Made by a program: the position numbers and the translations under genes. The notes under the pieces were generated by a model that was given only the letters and a program-made list of their open reading frames with translations, was not told where the DNA came from and made no database searches. Below are positions 51,068 to 58,953 of a DNA stretch of 64,000 nt, in pieces (the first letter of the stretch is position 1; each line of letters opens with the position of its first letter). This stretch comes from an uncultured Eubacterium sp. (lineage in GTDB: Bacteria > Bacillota > Clostridia > Lachnospirales > Lachnospiraceae): NCBI RefSeq assembly GCF_934295145.1, contig NZ_CAKRAS010000007.1, positions 1 through 64,000 on the forward strand, given 5' to 3'.

Positions 51068-52378
51068 TTAATCTTCTAATTTGCAGCGAAACCGTTTTTC
51101 ATATTCCTGTTTCAGACTTTCTCTGAACTCAGGCGCTGCGATATGAATTAACTGATATGCACGTTCTCTTAACGTACATCCATGTAATTTTGCAATTCCG
51201 TATTCTGTCACAACATAATCCACATCGCATCTGGATGTTGTGACAGCCGCTCCTTCTGAAAGGAGTGGTACGATCTTTGAGATCGTTCCTTTTGCTGCTG
51301 TAGCCGGCATCGCCATGATGGTTCTGCCGCCTTTTGACATATTTGCTCCCCGTACAAAATCAACCTGACCGCCGACTCCGGAAATCTGTTTTAAGCCCAC
51401 TGACTCAGAACAAACCTGCCCCATCAGATCCACTTCCACACAGGAATTGATGGATACCACATTGTCATTCTGGCAAATCACACGTGGATCATTTACGATA
51501 TCCACCGTTTTCATCTGAACCATCGGATTATTGTCTACAAAATCATATAATTTCTTTGTTCCCATCAGGAACGTTGCCACGCACTGACCATTATCAATCT
51601 GTTTGCATTTGTTGGTGATCACACCCGCATTGATCAGATCAACTACACCATCAGAAAACATTTCAGAATGGATACCAAGGTCTTTTTTATCTTTTAAAAA
51701 CATCAAAACCGCATCCGGGATTGCTCCGATTCCCAACTGAAGACAATCTCCGTCTTTTACCAGTGACGCAATGTACTCTCCGATCTTTTTTTGCACCTCA
51801 CCGATCTTTGGCGGCTGAAGTTCGATCAGATCGGTATCCATTGGAACAATATAATCCAGCTCGGATACATGGATAAAATTGTCTCCCATGACTCTTGGCA
51901 TTTTTTCATTCACCTGTGCAATTCGAATCGCTGCACACTCAGCCGCCGCTTTGGTATAATCACAGGATACCCCAAGAGAACAGTAACCATGTTCATCCGG
52001 TGCGCTGACCTGAAGCAGCGCCACATCTACATGCATGTCATTACGAAGCAGATTTGGTACTTCAGAGAAGAAAACCGGCGTAAAATCTGCACGTCCTTCC
52101 TCTACTGCCTGTCTGGTAGATCCTCCGACAAACAATGCATTATGTCGAAAATATTTTTCCATCTCCGGTGCACAGTAACCGGCCTTTCCCATAGCAACCA
52201 TATGTACAACTTCTACGTCCTTCCAGTCGTACTTCTCGGCTGCCGCTGTCATTGCATCTGTGAGGACTACCGGTTCTGCACATGCATGCGCTACAACCAC
52301 CCGTTCTCCGGATCGGATATGGGATATTGCTTCTTCTGCCGTACAGGTTCTTCCCTTATATATTTTTTTCCAGTCCAT
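51068..52378 (-). CDS. abfT: 4-hydroxybutyrate CoA-transferase
   Basis: A 436-residue acetyl-CoA hydrolase/transferase family enzyme. The catalytic Glu is in LGIHSEMFSDGVVDL; the GIGAIPDAVL and VGGQVDFVRGA stretches bind CoA. Its length matches the 4-hydroxybutyrate:acetyl-CoA transferase of Clostridium aminobutyricum. It would make 4-hydroxybutyryl-CoA, the substrate of AbfD (27961-29412). It is 64 bases after the 4-hydroxybutyrate dehydrogenase gene and ends the operon. A butyryl-CoA:acetate transferase is the alternative; the neighbouring dehydrogenase favours 4-hydroxybutyrate. Confidence 0.82.
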   Translation of the reverse strand: MDWKKIYKGRTCTAEEAISHIRSGERVVVAHACAEPVVLTDAMTAAAEKYDWKDVEVVHMVAMGKAGYCAPEMEKYFRHNALFVGGSTRQAVEEGRADFTPVFFSEVPNLLRNDMHVDVALLQVSAPDEHGYCSLGVSCDYTKAAAECAAIRIAQVNEKMPRVMGDNFIHVSELDYIVPMDTDLIELQPPKIGEVQKKIGEYIASLVKDGDCLQLGIGAIPDAVLMFLKDKKDLGIHSEMFSDGVVDLINAGVITNKCKQIDNGQCVATFLMGTKKLYDFVDNNPMVQMKTVDIVNDPRVICQNDNVVSINSCVEVDLMGQVCSESVGLKQISGVGGQVDFVRGANMSKGGRTIMAMPATAAKGTISKIVPLLSEGAAVTTSRCDVDYVVTEYGIAKLHGCTLRERAYQLIHIAAPEFRESLKQEYEKRFRCKLED

Positions 52379-52442
52379 AAAAAGTCCCCTTTTCTGTCGC
52401 CAGACGCCCCCTTATCAGAGAACATCTGACGCTGTTATATTA

Positions 52443-53555
52443 TTAATAAAGTTCTCTGTAGATTTTGATCAGTCTGTCTCTGTCTAATGGCACGAAGTTA
52501 TTTGTCAGCAGACGCTGCTGATTTTCCAGAACGGAATCTGCAAATTCTTCAATCTCAGACTCTTTCATACCATACTCATGTAATGGTTTTTTCTGGATGA
52601 TTACATTTAACAGTTTCTCCAGTTCCTCATAAACGTTTTTCTCATTACATCCAAGAATATGGGCAATAAATTTATTCAGAACTGCAATCTCCCCATCCGT
52701 TTTCAGTTCCATATAATTTTTCATAACTCCGGTAAACATCGCATAATTAGATTCTCCATGTGCCACATGATAAGTAGCTCCCAGCGGATAGCTCATTGCA
52801 TGAACGGCTGCACAACCTGCATTTGCAAAGGCGATGCCCGCATAGTTCGAAGCCATAAGGAACTGGCTGAGCAGCGGAATCCGTGCCTCTTTTCCTTTTT
52901 CTGCAATTTCTTTATATCCATTCAGGATCATGCTGATTGCCTGATATCCAAGCAGTCTTGTTGTCTCATTCCCCTTCGGGGAAAGGCTGGACTCAATGGC
53001 ATGGATCAATGCATCAATGGAACTTGTCGCAAATACGCCAAACGGAAGTCCTTCCAACAACTCCGGAATGAGTACGGCGGTATCCGCATACATCTGATCC
53101 ACCGCCAGACCTTTTTTGGTTCCTCTGCTGTTTAACGCAAGGATGGAAATGTTGGTCACTTCGGAACCTGTTCCACAAGTGGTCGGAATCAAAATCAGCT
53201 CTTTGTTTTTGACCGGCGGAATTTTGCCGTCATACAGATCCAAAACCGGAGAAACTGTCTGTAATGCAAACAGTTTGGAAATATCAATGACAGTTCCACC
53301 ACCGATGGCTATTACACGCTTATGTTCTCCTTTGATATCTTTATACATTGCTTCTACCATATCATCGGATGGCTCACCCGCACCGTATTTTTCCTGAAAA
53401 ATCACATCACATTCCAGATTCATCTGCCCGAAATACGGATTATAAATATACTCATTTGTGATAACCAGATCACCTTTACCCGGTTTAAATTCATCTACAA
53501 ATTCTTTTACGGTATCATATTTAAAAATGGTTGGTTTTAACATTAATTCCTGCAT
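52443..53555 (-). CDS. 4hbD: 4-hydroxybutyrate dehydrogenase (iron-containing ADH family)
   Basis: A 370-residue group III alcohol dehydrogenase: AIGGGTVIDISKLFAL cofactor loop, LIPTTCGTGSEVTNISIL, and metal ligands including Asp and His in SIDALIHAIES and the His pair in HAMSYPLGATYHVAHGESN. The length and the N-terminal part (no aldehyde dehydrogenase fusion) match 4-hydroxybutyrate dehydrogenase, which interconverts succinate semialdehyde and 4-hydroxybutyrate with NAD. AAAGGAG precedes the ATG. It lies 21 bases after lpdA in an acetoin-dehydrogenase-like operon, an unusual place for it. Confidence 0.82.
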   Translation of the reverse strand: MQELMLKPTIFKYDTVKEFVDEFKPGKGDLVITNEYIYNPYFGQMNLECDVIFQEKYGAGEPSDDMVEAMYKDIKGEHKRVIAIGGGTVIDISKLFALQTVSPVLDLYDGKIPPVKNKELILIPTTCGTGSEVTNISILALNSRGTKKGLAVDQMYADTAVLIPELLEGLPFGVFATSSIDALIHAIESSLSPKGNETTRLLGYQAISMILNGYKEIAEKGKEARIPLLSQFLMASNYAGIAFANAGCAAVHAMSYPLGATYHVAHGESNYAMFTGVMKNYMELKTDGEIAVLNKFIAHILGCNEKNVYEELEKLLNVIIQKKPLHEYGMKESEIEEFADSVLENQQRLLTNNFVPLDRDRLIKIYRELY

Positions 53556-53576
53556 TTGTTCTCCTTTCGCCGATGC

Positions 53577-55316
53577 TTAGCAGTTAATTGCCCGGCCATA
53601 GAAAGCTGCCATAAATGCTTCCGGCATTGCCTCAGAAACCGTTGGATGCGGATGGATGGCTCCGATCACTTCCTCAGCAGTTGCTTCCAGATTCATTGCT
53701 ACAGAGATTTCTCCAATCATGTCTGTCACATGTTTTCCATACAGATGTACACCAAGGATTTCTCCCAGTTCTTTATCCAGGATCACTTTTACGATTCCGT
53801 CGGTGTCTCCCTCAACCAGAGATTTGCCGTTTGCCATCATCGGGAATTTGCCGACCTGAATGTCATAGCCTTTTTCTTTTGCCTGTTTCTCTGTCAGACC
53901 GATGCAGGCAATTTCCGGATCCAGATAGATACAGGATGGAATTCTGCCGTAATCCATTTCATGACCACCTTCGCCACAAATGTCTGCCACTGCAACAAAA
54001 CCTTCATGGGATGCGGTATGTGCCAGCATAACTTTTCCATTAACATCACCAATGGCATAAATATTCGGGATATTTGTATGCATATGGCCATCTGTCTTGA
54101 TCGCCTTTTTCTCAAACTCGATGCCGATGCCTTCTGCATTCAATCCGTCGGTATTTGCTACACGTCCGACTGCCATCAGAACAACTTCTGCCTCTACGGA
54201 TTTTTCTTCTCCGTTGTATTCATAAATAACGCTATTGTCTTTTACTTTCTGTACTTTTGCACCGTTACAGAATACTACACCGTTTTTCTCCATACGTTTT
54301 TTCGCCATATCGGACACTTCTTCATCTACCATTGGCAAGATGTGATCCATCAGCTCCAGAACAGTTACTTTGGAACCAAGGTGTGAGAATACATGTGCAA
54401 ACTCAATTCCGATAACACCACCACCGATGATCGCGATGGACTCTGGAAGTGAATCAATATTTAATGCTTCGCGGCTTGTGATCACATTTGTATTGCCTTC
54501 CAGTGGAATAAACGGCGGCATAAATGTGTTGGAACCGGTAGCAATGATAAAGTACTCAGATGTATAAGTTTTTCCTTCTACTTCGATGGTATGTGTATCT
54601 GTAAAGGAAGCATGACCATTGATGATAGACACTTTATTACCGCGTAACAATCCCTGTACACCGGTTGTTAAAGTCGTTACTACACCATTTTTGCGATCCT
54701 GCAGTTTCTTCATATCTACTTTTAATGCAGACTGATCGACTCCGAAGATTGCAAATTTCTCTGCTTCTTTCATTTCTGTATACAGATTTGCGGTACGAAC
54801 CAGTGTCTTTGTCGGAATACATCCCTCATTCAGACATACACCACCAAAATGTTTTGCTTCCACAATGGCTGTTTTCTTGCCGGACTGAGCAGATTTGATT
54901 GCTGTCTCATAACCGCCCGGTCCAGCACCAATAACGATCACTTCGTAATCGTAACTTCCTGAAACTGCTGCCAGAGTCGGTGTAGCTTCTACTACTTTTG
55001 CAGTTTCTTCTGCCTGTACCGGAGTCGGTGCATCCACCTCTGCGCCTGCTGCAGCCAATGCTGCGTCCGCATCCTCGCCCGGATCGCCGACAACGGCGAT
55101 CGGGGTGAATACATCAGCAGTTTCACCTTCTGCAAGGACAATTTTTAATACGGTTCCATCTGCGGTAGCTTCTACCGGCATCGTTGTTTTATCTGTATTG
55201 ATTTCAAAAAGGACTTCTCCTTTTTTGATGCTTTCGCCTTCTTTTCTGTGCCATTTTACTAACTCGCCTTCATCCATGTTGAAACCGAGTTTTGGCATGA
55301 TGATTACTTCTGCCAT
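53577..55316 (-). CDS. lpdA: Dihydrolipoyl dehydrogenase (E3) with N-terminal lipoyl domain
   Basis: A 579-residue protein: lipoyl domain 1-80 (FEINTDKTTMPVEA with the attachment Lys), an Ala/Glu/Pro-rich linker to about 120, then the E3 core with FAD motif VIVIGAGPGGYETAI, the redox disulfide GGVCLNEGCIPTK, an NAD motif IAIIGGGVIGIEFA and the C-terminal HPHPTVSE active-site pair. It reoxidises the dihydrolipoyl groups of the complex. The lipoyl domain is nearly the same as that of the E2 next to it. It is 9 bases downstream of the E2 gene. Confidence 0.95.
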   Translation of the reverse strand: MAEVIIMPKLGFNMDEGELVKWHRKEGESIKKGEVLFEINTDKTTMPVEATADGTVLKIVLAEGETADVFTPIAVVGDPGEDADAALAAAGAEVDAPTPVQAEETAKVVEATPTLAAVSGSYDYEVIVIGAGPGGYETAIKSAQSGKKTAIVEAKHFGGVCLNEGCIPTKTLVRTANLYTEMKEAEKFAIFGVDQSALKVDMKKLQDRKNGVVTTLTTGVQGLLRGNKVSIINGHASFTDTHTIEVEGKTYTSEYFIIATGSNTFMPPFIPLEGNTNVITSREALNIDSLPESIAIIGGGVIGIEFAHVFSHLGSKVTVLELMDHILPMVDEEVSDMAKKRMEKNGVVFCNGAKVQKVKDNSVIYEYNGEEKSVEAEVVLMAVGRVANTDGLNAEGIGIEFEKKAIKTDGHMHTNIPNIYAIGDVNGKVMLAHTASHEGFVAVADICGEGGHEMDYGRIPSCIYLDPEIACIGLTEKQAKEKGYDIQVGKFPMMANGKSLVEGDTDGIVKVILDKELGEILGVHLYGKHVTDMIGEISVAMNLEATAEEVIGAIHPHPTVSEAMPEAFMAAFYGRAINC

Positions 55317-55325
55317 GATGCCCTC

Positions 55326-56666
55326 CTACAGTAAGATTTTTAACGGATTTTCCAGCAGTTCTTTCATATACTCTACGAACTGTGAAGCCAACAGGCCATC
55401 GATCAGTCTGTGATCTACGGAAAGCTGAATGTTCATCATCGGACGGATCTCGATCTTGTCCTCGCCGTCTTCTTCGATGACAACCGGTGTCTTACGAACA
55501 GAACTGATAGAAAGGATTGCTGCCTCTGGCGGATTGATAATTGCAGTAAAGTTACCGATACCAAACATTCCAAGGTTGGAGATTGAGAAAGTTCCTCCGG
55601 AATATTCTTCTGGTTTCAGATGACCTTCTTTTGCACGGTCAACCAGATCTCTGTTTTCTTCAGAAATGGCTGTCAAAGTCTTCTCCTGAACATTTTTGAT
55701 AACAGGAACGATCAGACCATTGTCACCGGCAACTGCCACACCGATATTGGTACTCTTGTATGTCACGATATTGCCGTCTACCAGAGAAGAATTGATTCCC
55801 GGGAATTTCTGCAATGCTTTGCTTGCCGCGTAAACAAGTATGTCAGATACTGTGATCTTTCTGTCAGATACTTCGTTCATCTGTTTACGGAAAGCAGTCA
55901 TATTTGTTGTATCTACAGCGTCTGTAAAGTACAGATGCGGTGCTGTAAATTTGCTCTCAGCAAGTTTATCACCAATAATCTTACGTACTCCCTTGTAAGG
56001 AACAGAAGAAAGAATCTTCTTATCCGGATTTTCTACAGGTGCTGCCGTCGGAGCTGCACTTGCTGCTTTCTCCACATCGGCTTTCATGATCTTGCCATTG
56101 ATACCGGTTCCTGCTACTGTAGCAAGATCCACACCTCTCTTTTCTGCCAGTTTTCTTGCAAGTGGTGATGCTTTAATATCTTTCGCTGTGATACCGCCTC
56201 GGAAACCGGTTCCTTTGATTTCTTTTAAGGATGCAGGATCGATTCCCTCGTCTTTTACCAGCTTCTTTGCCTTCGGTGTCAGTTTCAGATCTTTGACATC
56301 CACTGCCGGAGCTTCCTCTGCAGCAATTGTAACAGGTGCTGCTGCTTCTCCCTCAACAGGTGCTGCCGGCGCATTTCCTCCTTCTGCGCCGTCACCATAA
56401 GCTGCCAGTGCTGCATCTGCATCTTCTCCTGCCGCACCAACAACTGCAATCGGAGTAAATACATCTGCATATTCGTTTTCTCCAAGCATTGTTTTTAATA
56501 ACACTCCGTCACCGGTTGCTTCTACCGGCATTGTAGTCTTATCCGTATTTATCTCAAAAAGTACTTCGCCTTTTTTTACTTCTTCGCCGACCGTTTTACA
56601 CCAGCGTACAAGCTGTCCCTCGTCCATATTAAATCCGAGTTTCGGCATACAGATTACTTCTGCCAT
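55326..56666 (-). CDS. acoC: Dihydrolipoamide acyltransferase (E2), two subunit-binding domains
   Basis: A 446-residue E2. Lipoyl domain 1-80 (FEINTDKTTMPVEA), an Ala-rich linker, then two tandem peripheral subunit-binding-like segments, TPKAKKLVKDEGIDPASL and SPLARKLAEKRGVDLATV, each followed by a GTGxxGxIxxxD motif. From about 215 to the end is the catalytic core with DHRLIDG holding the active His and Asp. Most E2 proteins have one such binding domain. The name acetoin E2 rests on the operon context (sigma-54 promoter, AcoR-like regulator, short E1 subunits); a pyruvate or branched-chain complex cannot be excluded. Confidence 0.88.
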   Translation of the reverse strand: MAEVICMPKLGFNMDEGQLVRWCKTVGEEVKKGEVLFEINTDKTTMPVEATGDGVLLKTMLGENEYADVFTPIAVVGAAGEDADAALAAYGDGAEGGNAPAAPVEGEAAAPVTIAAEEAPAVDVKDLKLTPKAKKLVKDEGIDPASLKEIKGTGFRGGITAKDIKASPLARKLAEKRGVDLATVAGTGINGKIMKADVEKAASAAPTAAPVENPDKKILSSVPYKGVRKIIGDKLAESKFTAPHLYFTDAVDTTNMTAFRKQMNEVSDRKITVSDILVYAASKALQKFPGINSSLVDGNIVTYKSTNIGVAVAGDNGLIVPVIKNVQEKTLTAISEENRDLVDRAKEGHLKPEEYSGGTFSISNLGMFGIGNFTAIINPPEAAILSISSVRKTPVVIEEDGEDKIEIRPMMNIQLSVDHRLIDGLLASQFVEYMKELLENPLKILL

Positions 56667-56752
56667 TCTTATGTCCTCCCATTTTTACTGACTTATCATA
56701 TTCCCCGACACATGATTTACATTTTTCTGTAAAACTGCCTGAAATGGAATTG

Positions 56753-57727
56753 TTATAACATTTCTTTGATTGCTGCGTAGATTTTCTTATCATCCGGAAT
56801 CAGTGGAAACTCCAGAGCCGGGCTGAATGGAAGCGGAACATCTGCAGTACCGAGACGTTTCACCGGTGCTTCCAGATCATAGAACACTTCCGGCATGATT
56901 CTGGTTGCTATTTCGCCGCTAATACCAAAGCTCTCATGTCCTTCATCTACGATGAGCAGTTTTCCTGTTTTCTTCACAGATTTGATAATTGTGTCTGTAT
57001 CAAGAGGTACAATAGTTCTCAGATCGATATGATCAACAGAAATACCTTCTTTCTGTAATTTTTTAATTGCTTTCTCTGCTTTTACAGTCATAATAGAGTT
57101 TGTTACAACTGTAATATCATCACCCTCGGATACCATTCTTGCCTGTCCGAATGGGATAGTATAATCTTCATCTTCCGGAACATCAAATTTGGTTGTGTAA
57201 AGCATTTTATGCTCAAAAAATACAACCGGGTTGTTGTCGCGGATTGCTGTTTTCAATAAACCTTTTGCCTCTGCTGCTGTGGACGGAACAACCACTTTCA
57301 TACCCGGACAGTGAGCAACCCATGCATGGAAAGACTGGGAATGCTGCGCTGCGGAGGAACGTCCACCACCGATTGGCATACGGATAACCATCGGAACACT
57401 TACCTGTCCACCGGACATATAGGTGATTTTTGCCATCTGGTTACAAATCTGATCCATACAAACCATCATAAAGTCACCAAACATCAGTTCAACTACCGGA
57501 CGGAGTCCACGTAAAGCAGCTCCAACTCCCATGCCGACAAATCCCTGCTCAGAGATTGGTGTATCTTTACATCTTAAATCTCCGTACTTGTCCATCAGAC
57601 CTTCGGTACATTTAAAGTTTCCACCGAGGAATCCAACATCCTCACCCATATTAAATACAGAGTCGTCTCTTGCCATTTCTTCATCTAATGCTTCCCGAAC
57701 GGCATCTCTATACATCATATTTTTCAT
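56753..57727 (-). CDS. acoB: Thiamine-dependent dehydrogenase E1 beta (AcoB-like)
   Basis: A 324-residue transketolase-type beta subunit: YRDAVREALDEEMARDDSVFNMGEDVG at the start, PISEQGFVGMGVGAALRGLRPVVELMFGDF and the C-terminal half LLIVDEGHESFGISGEIATRI. Together with the alpha subunit it decarboxylates or cleaves the substrate on thiamine diphosphate. It is 15 bases downstream of the alpha gene. The sequence is in the normal 320-330 length of acetoin and 2-oxoisovalerate E1 beta. Confidence 0.9.
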   Translation of the reverse strand: MKNMMYRDAVREALDEEMARDDSVFNMGEDVGFLGGNFKCTEGLMDKYGDLRCKDTPISEQGFVGMGVGAALRGLRPVVELMFGDFMMVCMDQICNQMAKITYMSGGQVSVPMVIRMPIGGGRSSAAQHSQSFHAWVAHCPGMKVVVPSTAAEAKGLLKTAIRDNNPVVFFEHKMLYTTKFDVPEDEDYTIPFGQARMVSEGDDITVVTNSIMTVKAEKAIKKLQKEGISVDHIDLRTIVPLDTDTIIKSVKKTGKLLIVDEGHESFGISGEIATRIMPEVFYDLEAPVKRLGTADVPLPFSPALEFPLIPDDKKIYAAIKEML

Positions 57728-57742
57728 TTTCTGTTCCTCCTC

Positions 57743-58699
57743 TTAATCTACGAATACGTCGGTATAGGCTTCTGCCATATCCGGATATGGACTTTCTTCT
57801 GCAAATTTGCATGCTTCCTGAATCTCTTTTTCCACCATCTCTTTAATCTCTGCGATTTCTTCGTCTGTCAGAAGTTTCTTATCCTCAAGGATTTTCAGTG
57901 GCTCTTTTGCTTTCCACTCCTCTACTTCTTCCTCCGGACGATACAGACCAGGATCACCTACGTGATGTCCCTGCCAGCGGTAGGTCATACACTCAATAAT
58001 AGTTGGTCCGCCGCCTTTTCTTGCCTTTTCTACTGCTTTCTGTGCTTCTTCATATACTTTAAATACGTCATTTCCATCAATTGTGATACCCTCGATACCG
58101 TATCCAGCTGCACGTTTTGCAATGTGATACTCTTTTGTTACACGACGGATATCTACGGAAATACCGTACAGGTTATTTTCTACAACATATACGATTGGGA
58201 GATCCCATGCTGCTGCCATGTTGATACTCTCATGGAAAGTTCCTTCATTGGAAGCGGAATCACCAAAGAAACATACCGTTACTTCATCTGTTCCTTTATA
58301 TTTGGATGCATATGCGGAACCGGTTGCGATTGGGATTTCTCCGCCTACGATACCATTTGCTCCAAGGATTCCTTTGTCCATCGCCATGATATGCATGGAA
58401 CCACCTTTACCTTTGGAATATCCGGTTGCTTTTCCAAGAATCTCTGCCATCATCTTGTTCAGATCTGCCCCTCTAGAAACCAGATGTCCATGTCCTCGGT
58501 GTGTACTTCCAATGAAGTCACGTTCCTCCAATGCACCACATACGCCGGCTGCTACTGCCTCTTCCCCCAGATACAGATGTGCCAGTCCCGGCATCAGACC
58601 TCTTTTGTAAAACTCAAATACTTCTTCTTCAAATCTTCTGGTCCGATACATAATTGTGTAAAACTCTTTTGCTTTCTGTTTTTGTTCCTGCTTTGTCAC
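57743..58699 (-). CDS. acoA: Thiamine-dependent dehydrogenase E1 alpha (AcoA-like)
   Basis: A 318-residue E1 alpha: RRFEEEVFEFYKRGLMPGLAHLYLGEEAVAAGV, a STHRGHGHL stretch and the thiamine diphosphate motif GDSASNEGTFHESINMAA...NNLYG. The length matches AcoA (about 320-330) better than pyruvate dehydrogenase alpha (about 370). The start is GTG 58699, with GGAGGAAGG a few bases upstream. It is the first gene of the operon; the sigma-54 promoter is 57-72 bases upstream and the divergent AcoR-like gene lies beyond it. In other Firmicutes this layout controls acetoin breakdown. Confidence 0.88.
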   Translation of the reverse strand: MTKQEQKQKAKEFYTIMYRTRRFEEEVFEFYKRGLMPGLAHLYLGEEAVAAGVCGALEERDFIGSTHRGHGHLVSRGADLNKMMAEILGKATGYSKGKGGSMHIMAMDKGILGANGIVGGEIPIATGSAYASKYKGTDEVTVCFFGDSASNEGTFHESINMAAAWDLPIVYVVENNLYGISVDIRRVTKEYHIAKRAAGYGIEGITIDGNDVFKVYEEAQKAVEKARKGGGPTIIECMTYRWQGHHVGDPGLYRPEEEVEEWKAKEPLKILEDKKLLTDEEIAEIKEMVEKEIQEACKFAEESPYPDMAEAYTDVFVD

Positions 58700-58755
58700 G
58701 TCAAACCTTCCTCCCTTTCAGAAATTTGATTGTTATTTTTTGATACTCTATATAT

Positions 58756-58771
58756 AGCAAGAAGCATGCCA
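58756..58771 (-). promoter_or_regulatory. Sigma-54 promoter of the acoABC-lpdA operon
   Basis: On the minus strand TGGCAT (58771-58766), five bases, TTGCT (58760-58756), a near-perfect -24/-12 pair. Confidence 0.85.
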
Positions 58772-58789
58772 TCTTTTTTTCGCATTTTT

Positions 58790-58917
58790 TGTGTCATTTT
58801 CTTCTGTTTTTCCGTTTTTATGTGACATTTTGTCACGTATGTGCTATCATTTTATATGACACACATGTGCATGACACACTTTTTATGTGACACCCGATGC
58901 TTACGGACATGACACAT
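58790..58917. promoter_or_regulatory. Upstream activator sites, GTGACA/TGTCAC type
   Basis: At least five copies of TGTGACA or its reverse: TTGTGTCATT (58789-58798), a dyad TGTGACATTTTGTCACG (58821-58837), ATGACACACATG (58856-58867), TGTGACACC (58886-58894) and CATGACACAT (58908-58917). They lie 20-145 bases upstream of the -24 box and overlap the leader of the AcoR-like gene, its probable binding protein. Confidence 0.65.
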
Positions 58918-58953
58918 AGGAATATTATCTTTTTACAAGAGAAGGGAATAATT

